A stretch of DNA of 64,000 nt from Acidobacteriaceae bacterium (GTDB lineage Bacteria > Acidobacteriota > Terriglobia > Terriglobales > Acidobacteriaceae). The DNA is taken from positions 1 to 64,000 of the forward strand of contig JASHNW010000036.1 in NCBI GenBank assembly GCA_030041435.1, read 5' to 3'. The first letter of the stretch is position 1. Each line of letters starts with the position of its first letter. The translations under genes and the position numbers were made by a program. The notes beneath the pieces were generated by a model. That model was not told the DNA's origin. It saw nothing but the letters and a program-made list of their open reading frames with translations, and made no database searches. Shown here piece by piece: positions 18,147 through 28,400 of this stretch.

Positions 18147-18641
18147 TCAGCCGCTTCTGTGATACGGATGCCCCTTCATAATTGTCAGCGCCCGATATAC
18201 CTGCTCGCAGATGACTACCCGCGCCAGCTCATGCGCCATCGTCATCGGCCCCAGTGACAGCAGCACGGCGTCCCCGCTCCGCCCCGCTTTTCCTGAGCTC
18301 GGAGCTCTGTGCTCTGTGCTCTGCGCCCAGCCATCCGCGGGACCCACCGCAAAGATCACCAGCTGCCGCCCGGCATCCCGCTCGCGTCCCAGCCACGCTG
18401 CGAACGCCTCGGACCCCATCGCCTTGCCCCGCTCATCCAGCCGCACCACCAGCGGAGCCGTCCGCGCCCGCTCGCGCTCTACCGCCTCCCACAGCGCCTC
18501 CTCCGAGCGAAACATCGGAGCCTCCACGCCCGCTTTTCCGCCGCCGGGCAGCAGCAGGGCAATTCGCTCCAGATACATCCGCGCCAGCCCCTCAAACCCC
18601 TCCCGCGGACGCGCCCCCACCGCGGCAATCCAGATCCTCAT
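18147..18641 (-). CDS. rlmH: 23S rRNA (pseudouridine1915-N3)-methyltransferase RlmH, with an insertion
   Basis: SPOUT methyltransferase acting on helix 69 of 23S rRNA; 164 residues. The knot region shows IFAVGPADGW and the conserved C terminus LLSLGPMTMAHELARVVICEQVYRALTIMKGHPYHR, including the HPYH end. Between these two, about ten extra residues (QSTEHRAPSSGKAG) break the usual spacing. They are encoded by a small tandem heptamer repeat. The insertion stays in frame, so the protein may still be active. It shares its strand with cobO, 47 bases upstream of it. Confidence 0.9.
   Translation of the reverse strand: MRIWIAAVGARPREGFEGLARMYLERIALLLPGGGKAGVEAPMFRSEEALWEAVERERARTAPLVVRLDERGKAMGSEAFAAWLGRERDAGRQLVIFAVGPADGWAQSTEHRAPSSGKAGRSGDAVLLSLGPMTMAHELARVVICEQVYRALTIMKGHPYHRSG
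18304..18324. repeat. Tandem heptamer inside rlmH
   Basis: Three copies of GCTCTGT (the last one GCTCTGC) in direct tandem. They account for the extra residues in RlmH and look like a slippage-generated expansion, which would be in frame only in multiples of three copies or with compensation. Confidence 0.6.
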
Positions 18642-18759
18642 CCCACCAGTCTATGCAACGCGCTGCGGTCGCCGACTCCCGCGAAGCAGGGTCCGCCCGT
18701 GCGGCAAGCACCTGTTATATTGAAAAAGGCCAGCCCCTCCGGACCGGCCCCCACCACAC

Positions 18760-18836
<77 letters not shown>

Positions 18837-19127
18837 ATCTTTCAACAACTTAGAGCGATTTCGCAATGCCTGATCTAGGGCATGTCGAATTACATGTCGA
18901 ATAAGCGATCTGCGACGCGCTGCTTTGTTGAGCAATTTAGAGCGCGATCCGAGAGCCAAAGCATGATGCGCCATGCGACCCCCCATACCCCGGTATTCAG
19001 GCTCTATTCGGCGCGGGGGGCGTCATCGGCAATCCGGGTCACATAAGAAAATTCGGTCATGCCCCAATAACGTTTGGTATTGCCGCATTATTGCGCTTCA
19101 GCGTCAAGATGCATAGGATTTTGGCAC

Positions 19128-19625
19128 ATGCAAACGTCTTTGGTAGGTTCCGCAGGCGTGTATTTCGTCGCATCGCGCCTGAATGCGATGGAGCTTCAAT
19201 GTGCAGCAACGTTTGGCAATGTTCCGAGCGTCGATATTTTGGTAAGCAGCATGGGCGGCTCCGCGTCTATTTGTTTGCAGGTGAAGACGACAATGTGGGG
19301 AATGCGCTGGCGTGGACGTGGCGATGATCGAAAGCCACATCGGTACGAGTGGGAGATTGGTTGGAAGTCGGCTCGTCTCAATGATCCATCGCTGTTTTTC
19401 GCACTGGTCGATCTGAATAACTTTGAAGAATTACCTGACGTGTTTATCGTCCCATCAAAGGTGATAGCCAAATACTTTGCCGCAGGCCCGGAAGGATGGC
19501 CGTGCGCGCGTTATCACGAAACAATCAAAAACTTGGAACCGTATAAAAACAATTGGAAGTCTATCAGCGACCGGCTATCAGAGCGAGCAAATGCATCACG
19601 TCGAACCCGGCTACCTGCTTCATGA
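19128..19625 (+). CDS. PD-(D/E)XK-like nuclease-fold protein, orphan
   Basis: About 165 residues, counting from the ATG at 19128. The N-terminal half follows the pattern of Holliday-junction-resolvase-like or restriction-like folds: GSAGVYFVASRLNAMELQCAATFGN, then VDILVSS with Asp36 and ICLQVKT with Gln51-x-Lys53, i.e. a D...QxK version of the D...(E/Q)xK metal site. The C-terminal half is Trp-rich (YEWEIGWKSARLNDPSLFFALVDL) and ends in a variable tail. Such proteins are common in islands and near phage genes; the real substrate is unknown. Codon use and base composition differ from the flanking genome. Confidence 0.55.
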   Translation: MQTSLVGSAGVYFVASRLNAMELQCAATFGNVPSVDILVSSMGGSASICLQVKTTMWGMRWRGRGDDRKPHRYEWEIGWKSARLNDPSLFFALVDLNNFEELPDVFIVPSKVIAKYFAAGPEGWPCARYHETIKNLEPYKNNWKSISDRLSERANASRRTRLPAS

Positions 19626-19641
19626 TGGGCAGGCGCGAGTC

Positions 19642-20013
19642 TTAGCCACAGTTCAATTGAGCATACATCCGCGCCCAATCATCGATCAGGGGTAACGTTC
19701 CGCCATTCCCGGCTTTGATTTCGTTGAAGATGCTGCAAAGGCAGCGAGCACGGTCCGCGCCCCCACCTTGCGCGATGAATCGATCACGACATCCATTGAT
19801 GCGCCGAATAGTTGCCTCAATCTCTTCATCCGAATAGGTTGAAAACGCGACGCTGGCACGGCTCGCTTCCCTTATCGTGTCGGGTTCTTGGCGATGCCGT
19901 TGCAGGCTGGCGGCGTAGTCAACTGCACCTTCCGTTAAGTCGTAGAGCGCTTTGAGGCCCGCTAATGCTTCGAGCCACAGAAGAGGACTTGCCATAATCG
20001 CGAAGTCTACCAC
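19642..20013 (-). CDS. Hypothetical protein in the island
   Basis: A 123-residue frame (second possible start at MASPLLWLE, seven codons in). Mostly helical, with an N-terminal LLWLEALAGLKALYDLTEGAVDYAAS segment and a central SDEEIEATIRRINGCRDRFIAQGGG region; four Cys lie in the second half. No family recognised. It converges with the nuclease-like gene. Supported mainly by length in an AT-richer region and lack of overlap. Confidence 0.4.
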   Translation of the reverse strand: MVDFAIMASPLLWLEALAGLKALYDLTEGAVDYAASLQRHRQEPDTIREASRASVAFSTYSDEEIEATIRRINGCRDRFIAQGGGADRARCLCSIFNEIKAGNGGTLPLIDDWARMYAQLNCG

Positions 20014-20105
20014 GAATCAAGTTCGTTACTACAGCAGACTTTAAAACCGCCTTTTCACAATCAACCATGCCATAGCATGACAATACATAAACAGGGGAGC
20101 TACTT

Positions 20106-20510
20106 ATGCCATCATTCAAGCCCGGAGACTTCGCAAATATCCGCCTACCGAATGGCGAGGAAATCACAGTCAAGATCATGGGCGAAGTAGCCAACGGGTA
20201 TATCCCGGTAGGGAAGTATGACGATGGCTCGTTTACTGGCCGCACCGAGAGTGTTTCAACCAACAGATTGCTGCCGCTGCGAGGACCATATTTCGCCATT
20301 CGCGGGCAAGTGTTGACTACCAGCACGGCTCATCCTGCTGAGGTTGGAGAGATTGTTGGCACAGGTGGTAGCAAATCAGGCAAAGCCTTCTACAGGGTGC
20401 AATTCAGCAACGGTCAATCCGAATGGTTCAACGAAGATCAGGTGTTCATCGACGATGAAACCAAACGAGCGCATGACGAAGCAAAGAAAGACGACGAATT
20501 CTTCAGGTAG
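20106..20510 (+). CDS. Hypothetical protein with two SH3-like segments
   Basis: 134 residues with AGGGGAG eight bases before the ATG. Two beta-rich segments, FKPGDFANIRLPNGEEITVKIMGEV and HPAEVGEIVGTGGSKSGKAFYRVQFSNGQSEWFNEDQV, each have the look of a small SH3/KOW-like barrel. The C-terminal 20 residues are highly charged (DDETKRAHDEAKKDDEFF). No named family recognised. It lies in the tRNA-adjacent island. Confidence 0.5.
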   Translation: MPSFKPGDFANIRLPNGEEITVKIMGEVANGYIPVGKYDDGSFTGRTESVSTNRLLPLRGPYFAIRGQVLTTSTAHPAEVGEIVGTGGSKSGKAFYRVQFSNGQSEWFNEDQVFIDDETKRAHDEAKKDDEFFR

Positions 20511-20707
20511 AGGGGCGGCTTCATCCGCGATTTTCCGTTCGCGTCTTTCTCGCGAAAAACCCTTGACGCTCGCCGTGTGATGCCCCATTGTCTCTAAAGC
20601 GCAGTCGCGCTCCCGCATCATGTAGCACCCTCGCCGGTCGGCGAGCGGAGCCTGCCAGTCGGCAAGCCTCTGAGATGTGAAAATTCCATCCCATTCGAGG
20701 CACAGTC

Positions 20708-20989
20708 ATGGCAGTCGTACAGCTCTCCGACGTAATCGTTCCCGAATACTTCGCCGAATACATGGCTAACAACAGCATGGTCAGCACGGCTCTGTTTCAG
20801 AGCGGCGTGCTCGTCGGCAATTCCCTGATGCAGGCTCAACTCGGCATGGGCGGCGACCTCCTGAACATCCCCGCGTGGAATGATCTCTCTTCGCCTGCCG
20901 ACTACCATCCGCCGCCACAGCTCTGCCATGTCTTTCTTCGGACAGGCGCCACCACTTTTCCCAGGCTGTACGAAATTCCCGGAGACTAG
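20708..20989 (+). pseudogene. Truncated phage major capsid gene (N-terminal part only)
   Basis: The first 60-62 residues (AVVQLSDVIVPEYFAEYMANNS, ALFQSG, LLNIPAWNDLSS) match the start of a known phage major capsid (coat) family whose members open with a 'LSDVIVPEVF...' segment and a 'NMPFWNDL' motif. After about 20893 the frame runs into unrelated sequence and stops at 20989; full-length capsids are about 300 or more residues. A truncated relic is the simplest reading. It marks the island as phage-derived and ends at the glycosidase stop codon on the other strand. Confidence 0.6.
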
Positions 20990-23520
20990 CTGGCATGGAT
21001 GGCCAGATGCTGCGTGGTCCGCAGTTCGTCCGCGGTGAAATGGATCGAGCTGCCGGACAAGGTGCCTGCCGAAACCTGCTGCAGGGGCCGGCCGTCGGGC
21101 GGATGGACGTGTATGAAAAGATCTGCCGTGAAGGGCTCGTCAAAATCGATCTGGATCGCCCAGCTCCGGTTCTCCTGAGCCACCGTCGACCAGCTCAGGC
21201 GGCCGAAGCGCGTCGGGCATCGGCCCACGCGAATTTTTTCGCCCGGTGCGAACCAATGCTTCGGCGCGGCCTTCTGCAGGTGGCAAGCGTCGCGATTCCC
21301 TTCCTCATAGCAAAGGAGCCAGCGCAGACCCATGGTGGGCTGCAAAACGCTGTTGACCACAGCGGACCAGCCATAACGGCTGCCCTCACCCGGCATGCCT
21401 CCGGGAAGCCACGCATCCTCCGGCGAATAACGGTTGCCCGAGTCGGCCGCATAACAGGTGAGCGCATAGAGCGTGAGCAGAAACGGACGGTAGTCGTCCT
21501 GCCGGACACGCACCGCCAGGGTGCCGTGGGACATGAAGTTCGAGGTTCGCTGCATGGCGCCGTCGGTGTTCAGGCCGACGATCTGCATACCTGCTATTTC
21601 GCGATGGCGCAGGTGCCCCAGGTCGAGCGCCTGGTCGCCCCAGTCCGCCGTGAACCAGTCCATCATGAAGCGGTGATTCTCGTAGCTTTCGAGCTCATGC
21701 GGATCGTGATCTGTATCGTCGGGGGTGAAGGGGGTTATGCCCGCCGAGCGCATCTGGGGCGAGCAGTTTGCCAGAGTGGTTTGCAGCGAGCTCCGGATGA
21801 GGCCGCGCATTTCCTCGGCGACGGCGGCATATCGGTCGCCAAGCGCCTGGCAGTCGGCGCGGCTGTGCTCGCGGGCAATGCGATGAAGACAGCGCGCATG
21901 CTCGGCGAGGCCTCGCCACGTCCAGACGGCATTTTGAAAGTAATAAGGATGCGACTCGGGAAAGTCGTTCTGCGGGTCGCCGAGGTCCGCTTCCGGCGAT
22001 CCCCAGATGAGACCGTGGCGTGGGTTATCCGGCGGGAATTGCTGCTTGCTGTATTCGTAGCGGCCGAGCACATAGCCCAGCATGCGCTCCAGAATCGGCA
22101 GCCGGGCGGTAAAAGCTGCAACGTCGCCGGTGTAGTCGTAAGCCCGGGACGAGTTCGCCAGGAAGATGCCGGCATTCAGTGGCGCCTCCACCTGGTCCTG
22201 CGTGTTGTAAAGGAAATTGCCGTCGGGAAGGATGTAATGATCGAGGTAGTACTGGAAGTAAGGATCGACTTCCGCGGTGAGGTTCCACAGTTGCTGCGCC
22301 CACACAAACTCATAGTGTGCGACGGGAAAAAGAGCATGGCTCCGCTCGGGTATCTTCGTGTACCCTCCCTCTCCAATCTGATAAGTCGGCTTCAGTCCGC
22401 GATAACTGGCACGGGAGAGAGTTATGCCCGCGCGGGCGGCGTCGAGCAGCCACGGATCCGGAATCTCGACCGGCATCGAGGTCTCGTAAAAGTCGCGCCA
22501 GCGATTCCAGATGCCGGCGAGTGCGGCGTAAAACTCGCCGGGTGACGTGTTGAAGTAGCGATCGTGCTCTTCTTCACCGGCGGAGCCGTCGTCATCCGAC
22601 GCTGCCGTACAGCGGACGCGCCCCAGCACCCTGCCGTCTTCTCCCGGGGTGACCAGCACGATGCATTCGTATCCGGCGCGGTAGTGCGGGTTCCAGACAC
22701 CGACATCGGCGACAGGAAGATAGCCTCCCAGCAAGGTGCGTTTACTGTAGCCGGGCACATAGGCGTAGACTTCCGGACTGCCGCCGGGAAGCAGGTCCGT
22801 CGGATCGAAGAGAGCGCCGTTGACATCCGGATCCCACGAAAACTCGTCCTTCGCGTTCCACTCGCGGCTGATGCCGGCAGCATCGAGAAAAACCGATTTC
22901 AGAGGGCCGGCTTCTTCGTTGCCCGCCAGCGTCCAGCCGATATACTCCGCACCGAGAGCGGCCACGTTTTCGTAGCAGGGGTCTTCGCCGGAGCGCAGGA
23001 TGTAGTTTCCCGAGACGTCGGGTCCGGCCTTGTAATGCTGTACTCTCTCAAGACGGACGCCAACGGGCGCAGCGATTTGCCGCGGACGGATACTGGAGAG
23101 CCTTCCCACCATCTTGGGAATGCAGCCGATCACACCGCGTTCCTGTGTAACAAAGGCAACAGCGCCGCGGTGGGTTACGTGCTTTTCAAAGACGGCCGTT
23201 GCGGCGCCGTTGAAGCCGGAGACGGACAGCAGTTTCCATCCGTCCGCCGACTCTCCAGGATGGATCGGACCCGGCGCGCCTTTTCCGATGAGTTGAACGC
23301 CGCTCTGGGAGAATTCCGCCACCAGCGGAGGACTGGCCAGCGCCTCCCGTTCGCCGGGCAGAAACAGGCTGTATTCGTTCTGGATGCGTGCCGGCTGATA
23401 GCCGGAGCTGCTCGGCTGCGCTCCCGTCAGCGCTTTTGCAAGGGGAGTCAGCCTGAGGAATTCCGCCGCTCCGGCGGCAGAGAGGCCCTGCAGAAAGCGG
23501 CGGCGGTCGCACCGCAGCAT
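20986..23520 (-). CDS. Tat-exported glycoside hydrolase-like protein (six-hairpin type)
   Basis: About 844 residues from the ATG at 23520. The N terminus MLRCDRRRFLQGLSAAGAAEFLRL is a twin-arginine signal. The middle and C-terminal parts have the helix-rich repeats and aromatic motifs of (alpha/alpha)6 six-hairpin glycosidases: HYEFVWAQQLWNLTAEVDPYFQYYLDH, DGNFLYNTQDQVEAPLNAG, ESHPYYFQNAVWTWRGLAEHARCL, ENHRFMMDWFTADWGDQALD. I cannot place it in a numbered GH family. The N-terminal 300 residues look beta-rich. It probably acts in the periplasm or outside the cell on a polysaccharide or oligosaccharide. The 3' end abuts the phage remnant. Confidence 0.65.
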   Translation of the reverse strand: MLRCDRRRFLQGLSAAGAAEFLRLTPLAKALTGAQPSSSGYQPARIQNEYSLFLPGEREALASPPLVAEFSQSGVQLIGKGAPGPIHPGESADGWKLLSVSGFNGAATAVFEKHVTHRGAVAFVTQERGVIGCIPKMVGRLSSIRPRQIAAPVGVRLERVQHYKAGPDVSGNYILRSGEDPCYENVAALGAEYIGWTLAGNEEAGPLKSVFLDAAGISREWNAKDEFSWDPDVNGALFDPTDLLPGGSPEVYAYVPGYSKRTLLGGYLPVADVGVWNPHYRAGYECIVLVTPGEDGRVLGRVRCTAASDDDGSAGEEEHDRYFNTSPGEFYAALAGIWNRWRDFYETSMPVEIPDPWLLDAARAGITLSRASYRGLKPTYQIGEGGYTKIPERSHALFPVAHYEFVWAQQLWNLTAEVDPYFQYYLDHYILPDGNFLYNTQDQVEAPLNAGIFLANSSRAYDYTGDVAAFTARLPILERMLGYVLGRYEYSKQQFPPDNPRHGLIWGSPEADLGDPQNDFPESHPYYFQNAVWTWRGLAEHARCLHRIAREHSRADCQALGDRYAAVAEEMRGLIRSSLQTTLANCSPQMRSAGITPFTPDDTDHDPHELESYENHRFMMDWFTADWGDQALDLGHLRHREIAGMQIVGLNTDGAMQRTSNFMSHGTLAVRVRQDDYRPFLLTLYALTCYAADSGNRYSPEDAWLPGGMPGEGSRYGWSAVVNSVLQPTMGLRWLLCYEEGNRDACHLQKAAPKHWFAPGEKIRVGRCPTRFGRLSWSTVAQENRSWAIQIDFDEPFTADLFIHVHPPDGRPLQQVSAGTLSGSSIHFTADELRTTQHLAIHAS

Positions 23521-23634
23521 GACATTCCGGATTCTACTTTCTGGTCTGGTCGTCATAGCTACCCCGCGACGGCTGCCAGTTATCAATGTTCTAACAACTT
23601 ATATCCCGGCTATACCGATAACTGAGAACCTATG

Positions 23635-25203
23635 TCACTGAGCGCCGGTGGGCGACTGACTCGCAACGCCTGGCGCGCTCTGTTCGTACAGGTGATAGTG
23701 ACGGGCAGGTGCATCATTCACTTTGGAACTGGTGCGCAGCTTCACCATCTGCTCCACGAGAGCGCGAGCTTCTTCGTTGCGCCCGGTTTTGCGCAGGGCC
23801 AACATCAGGTGATACAGAGCCGGCTCGTCGTCTGGATTTGCAGCCAGGGCAGCGCGGCTCTGCTGGATCGCTTCGTTCATGTGTCCGTTAGCGTAATATG
23901 CGGTGCTGAGCAGATCGCGCGCAGCAACCAATCCAGGATCCAGCCGCACGGCCATCCTGGCTGCCTCGATCTCTTCGCTGTATTCCGGACTGCCTTCCGG
24001 TTTTCCCTCGGCGGCCAGCGCCTCAGCCAGCAAGTAGTACGCATAAGCTTCCGTGGGGTGGGCCTTTACCGCGGCGCGGAAGTGCTCCAGCGCCTCTTCG
24101 GGTTTGTGTTCCTGCGACTGTACCAGTCCCTGCGCAACTCCGAGGAACTGCAACTGCGGGTCGAGGCGGCTGGCAGCATCGAAGTCGTCGCCGGCGCGGC
24201 TGAATTCGCCCATCTGGGCGAGCAGGATGCCGCGCACCAGGTACAACCTCGGCTCCCTCGGCAGCTGGCCGATGCCCGCGTTCAGAACGTCGATGCCCAC
24301 CTGCGGAGAGGCGTGATCGAACGAGAGCGTGGCGAACTGCAGATAGACGTCGACGTCCCTGGGATTCGCGAGCAGAGCGCTGCGCAGAAGGGTGACTGCC
24401 TGGGCGGTGTCGCCTTTCGCCTCGCAGATTTCGGCGGCCAGCGCCAGCACGTCCGGACGGGCAGGCGTCGCGGCGGCAAGAGGCTGCAGCGTCGCCAGAG
24501 CGTCCTCGAGGCGATGCGCGCTGAATTGCGCGAGGGCCAGGTTATACCGGGCTGCCTGATTTGATGGATCGAGGGCCAGCGCATCGCCGAACGCGGCCAC
24601 GGCGCCATCGTTTCTTTCCAGGGCAGAGAGACAGATGCCCTCATCGCTGAGCGCCTCAGGCAGATGCTCGACCGCGCTGGCTGCCTTGCGGAAGTTCTCG
24701 AGGGCCGCGGCGCAGTCATTCTTACGGTAGTCGAGCATGCCGAGAAGAGCGAGCGTGGCGGGATCATCCGGACGCTGCGCCAGGATTTTTACGAGGAGCG
24801 GCCGCGCATCCTGGCCGAGCTGCATTTGCGTCTGCGCAGCCCCTTCCAGCGCGGGCAAATAGGCCGGCTGCAACTGCAGGGCATGCCGATACGCCGCCAG
24901 CGCCGCCGGCAGACGGCCCACGCCCGCGGCAGCCATGCCGCGCAGAGTCCAGATGCGGTAGTCTTTCGGGTGCGCAGCCAGAGCCGACTGACTGAGAATC
25001 AGCGCATCCGCGAAGTCGTGACTTCGCAAGGCGATCACGATGGGACCGACCGGATCCTGCGCGGCCTGACAGCGGGCGTTCGGCACCAGGACGAAGAGCA
25101 ACCCGAGAAGGAACACAGCAACCGGCCGAGCCACACAGATCGGCATCGAAAACCGGTGGTCCCGCCCTGCCGGTGCTTCCTCCATGCCCAATCCCATCAC
25201 CAT
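23635..25203 (-). CDS. Exported tetratricopeptide-repeat protein
   Basis: About 522 residues. A hydrophobic signal (MPICVARPVAVFLLGLLFVLVPNARCQA) is followed by at least ten TPR-type helix pairs, for example DYRIWTLRGMAAAGVGRLPAALAAYRHALQLQP and EALEHFRAAVKAHPTEAYAYYLLAEALA. The start is uncertain: ATG codons at 25203, 25197, 25185 and 25146 all precede the signal peptide, and none has a good ribosome-binding site. TPR proteins often accompany Oar-like receptors and glycosidases in this phylum. The protein is probably periplasmic, a scaffold or adaptor; partners unknown. Confidence 0.8.
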   Translation of the reverse strand: MVMGLGMEEAPAGRDHRFSMPICVARPVAVFLLGLLFVLVPNARCQAAQDPVGPIVIALRSHDFADALILSQSALAAHPKDYRIWTLRGMAAAGVGRLPAALAAYRHALQLQPAYLPALEGAAQTQMQLGQDARPLLVKILAQRPDDPATLALLGMLDYRKNDCAAALENFRKAASAVEHLPEALSDEGICLSALERNDGAVAAFGDALALDPSNQAARYNLALAQFSAHRLEDALATLQPLAAATPARPDVLALAAEICEAKGDTAQAVTLLRSALLANPRDVDVYLQFATLSFDHASPQVGIDVLNAGIGQLPREPRLYLVRGILLAQMGEFSRAGDDFDAASRLDPQLQFLGVAQGLVQSQEHKPEEALEHFRAAVKAHPTEAYAYYLLAEALAAEGKPEGSPEYSEEIEAARMAVRLDPGLVAARDLLSTAYYANGHMNEAIQQSRAALAANPDDEPALYHLMLALRKTGRNEEARALVEQMVKLRTSSKVNDAPARHYHLYEQSAPGVASQSPTGAQ

Positions 25204-25415
25204 TCCGCTGCCATCGCCAGAAGCCGGCTTCGAGCCCCCCGAACATCTATGACAACTTCTGTACCTTCTCCGTTCCGACAGAATAAAACAAGCGCTGCAC
25301 GGGGCGTCTCGCCGTCTCCGCCATGTCAGCGATGCAAAAGCCAGGGACTGCCGCGTCGCTTCATCGACTTGCGCTCGTGCCCGGCTTTGTCGCACCGCGC
25401 GCTGTCGTTCCCGAT

Positions 25416-28400
25416 CTAGAAGTCGAATCGCGCGCCGACAACCATGTTGCGTGGCGGCAGATTGCCGGTGGTGGTGCCGAAATAGGCGCTGGTATCTCCG
25501 TAATTCGAATCGACGCCGTTCAGGTTGACACGGTTGAACAAATTGAAAATGTCGAGCCGTAACTGAAAGCTCAGCCGTTCGTTGATCGCCGTAGTCTTCT
25601 TGATGGTCAGATCGGTGTCCGCATAACCCGGATTGCTGAACTGATTGACTTTTTCGTTCCCTTCGGTCCCTCCCGCCTTGAACGCGGGCTGCGCAAACTC
25701 CGCGTGGGTAACCACGCCGGAGTCGACCACGCCCGTATATTGGTATGCTTTGCGGCTCTTCTTCTGCGCGTAACTCACGGCGTCCGGCAAATTGAAGTTA
25801 TCGCCGTCGGCGGAGTAGTTACCGCTGTTCGGAGCAAAGGCAAAGTTTCCTGCAGCCAGCTCGCTTTGATAGTTCGCCTGCGTGACGGTTACGCCGGTCG
25901 TGTCCACCAGGGCCAGCGGGTTATAGTTGGCCACGAAGAATGGATTTCCCGACTGCAGGATTGTGGTCGAACCCAGGTTGAAGCCGGTCGTCAGCCTGCG
26001 GACGAATCCGTTGCCCTCGCTGTAGCCGGGGATATCGTAGCTCCATCCCAGAGAGAAGCGATTGGGAGTGTTGAGAGCGGACGGGCTGTAGTACTGGTTG
26101 ACGTCGAAGGAAGTTCCGCCGGAGGCCACATATCCTTCAGGGTAGTTCCCCCAGTCGTCTTTCGCGGAGGAGCGGGTGTAAGACGCGGTCAGGAAGCCGC
26201 GCCGCGCGAAACGCCCCTTCACTGCAGCGATGAAAGCCACGTAATTGCTGCGAGCGCCGTTGAAGGCATAGCCGATGGAGCCGAAGCTGGTGTTGAGCCG
26301 GGTCTGGATGCCGTCTCCGGTCCAGTCGCCATTCGAATTGAAGGCCGGATGCTGAATCAGGTCGCCGGGAAAAATGTTCACGTCTACGCCGTAGCTGGTG
26401 TTGCCGGGATTCTCGCCGCCGAGGACGAGGTCCCAGGAGTGACTCTGAGAGTACCCGAGGCTGCCCACCAGGTTAGCGCCCAGCTGCCGCTCAAGGCCCG
26501 CCGACCAGGTAACCGTGGGCTGGGGCGACATGTTGACAGCGGTCCCGCCTACGCTGATCTGCGAACCGGCAATACCGCCTTTGGCGTCAAGAGGCGCGCC
26601 GACAAAGGCAGGCACGGTGAATCCAAAGGGCACCGTATTTTGCGTGCCATAGCTGAAAATCGGGGCTGCTGTCGATCCGTTGTTGTAAAAAGTCGGTTCC
26701 ACATAGCCGGGTGGATTGCCCTTGAGGCCGTTTTCGGCGTTGCCCAGCGTGTATTCGTTATGGAACAGGCCAATGCCGCCGCGGACGACCCATTTCCCGT
26801 TGCCGACTGGATCCCACGCTATGCCGGCACGCGGGCTGAAGACCCAGTTGATGTCGCCGTTGAATACGTGGGCCTGCTGCGTCATGATGCCGTTGGCCAC
26901 TTGCTGCGCAAATGTGGACCCGGTTCCCAGATGGAAGTTCGCAAGCACGGTTCCCGCCAGCGCCACGTAGGGGTTGCCGAAGTTGTCGTAGCGGAGGCCA
27001 TAATTGACAGTTACCTTGCGGCTGGCTTTCCAGGTATCTTCCGCGAAGCCGCCAAACGTTGTTTCTTTGTAGCCGTAGTTAGCCGGGTCGTAGGCGCCGG
27101 TGACCGGGTTGTAGGAAACGCCGGATTCGCTGTACGGATTGTTCGCGATGAAATCGATCATGTTGTTGTAGTACAGATTCGGCTGGTCGTAGGCGCCGGC
27201 GAAGAGGGCGATGTCGTTGCTGCGCCACGCTTCAAAGCCCGCTTTGATGCTGTGCGTGCCCACCACATGGGTGAGCACATCGCGCCAGTGATAGCTGTGC
27301 TGGATGTAGTCGCCTTCGGCAAAGCCGTCGCCCCAGCCGGTTCCAAGCTGATTGACGCCTACGATGGGCACGTCGAAAAGGCCGGATTTGGGTGATATGC
27401 CTTCGATGCGGTTGTAGCCGAACAGCGCTTCGTTCAGCGTTGATGGCGAGAAGGTGTGCGTCTCGTTGCCCTGCAGCGAAAAGGTGTAGTAGTTGCTGAC
27501 GGTGGCAAAGGCCGGACGCAGCGAGGGACCGCCTTCGTCAATGGTGTCGCGGAAGAACTGTCCGTAGGCGCGGTCGTTCTTCCAGTACTTGTCGATGCGG
27601 ATGTTGTACTGCTTGGCGTTTTCGTAGCTGGACGAATTAAAGTTGCCCGAGTCGAAAACCGGGGTCGAACAGGGGATGGAAACGCCGTCGTAGGCAGTCA
27701 CATTGCCCGTGCCACTCGCGCAGGCCTGCTGTTCGGATGGTGTGGACAGCGTGTTGCCCCACAGCTGGCCGGCTGTCGAGGACAGGTGGGAGTTCACGAC
27801 GTGGGCCACCGGATACTTGGTCATGAGCTGCACTTCAGGGCTGGAGGGCTCGGCCGTCGTGGCAAAAGTAACAAACGCCGGATCCTCGAAGCCGACCAGA
27901 GAGGTGCCGTTGGACGACATGGAAAGATACGGCTCATAACCCACGAAGAAGAAAAACTGCTTGTGCGGAATGACGGGGCCGCCGACAGCAAAGGACAGAT
28001 TGTCGCTGTGATAGGGATTCAGCGGGGTGGGCTGGGGCACGCCGAATTCGCCGCGGGCCGTGAAGCCCTGATAGGTGTAGTAATCGCTGGCCAGGCCGTG
28101 AAATTCGTTGGTCCCCGACTTGGTGGTCATCACCGTCTGGATGGACCCAGCCCGGCCGTAATCGACCGTATAGGTGTTGGTCTGGACGCTGACTTCCTGC
28201 ACGACGTCGACGTTGGGCGTCAGGTTGATGACGCCGGGACGAATGGTGCTGGTCACATCCATGCCGTCCACGATGTACTGATTGCCGTTCTGGCCCTGGC
28301 CATTCGCGCTGACTTCCACGTAATTCTCAGGATTGAAGTTCAGCATCCCTCCCGTTCCCTGGCCGGCGATTCCAATGCCGGTGACCCCAGGCGTGACAAA

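Larger units (their letters stand above)
18837..20985. mobile_element. Decayed tRNA-adjacent integrated element
   Basis: The stretch begins at the 3' end of tRNA-Glu and ends where the glycosidase gene begins. It is visibly more AT-rich than its flanks and holds three orphan genes on both strands and the first third of a phage capsid gene. At 18881-18904 the short unit CATGTCGAAT occurs twice in direct tandem. From 18837 to about 19127 there is no gene. No complete integrase is present. I infer a prophage or satellite remnant. Confidence 0.55.

Noticed and set aside
18881-18904. Doubled CATGTCGAAT read as a recombinase C terminus (GHVELHVE)
   Set aside because: A stop codon lies directly upstream in that frame and no recombinase body precedes it; only the repeat itself is supported.
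25704-27395. 563-codon plus-strand open frame
   Set aside because: Antisense of the TonB receptor gene; no ribosome-binding site or domain.
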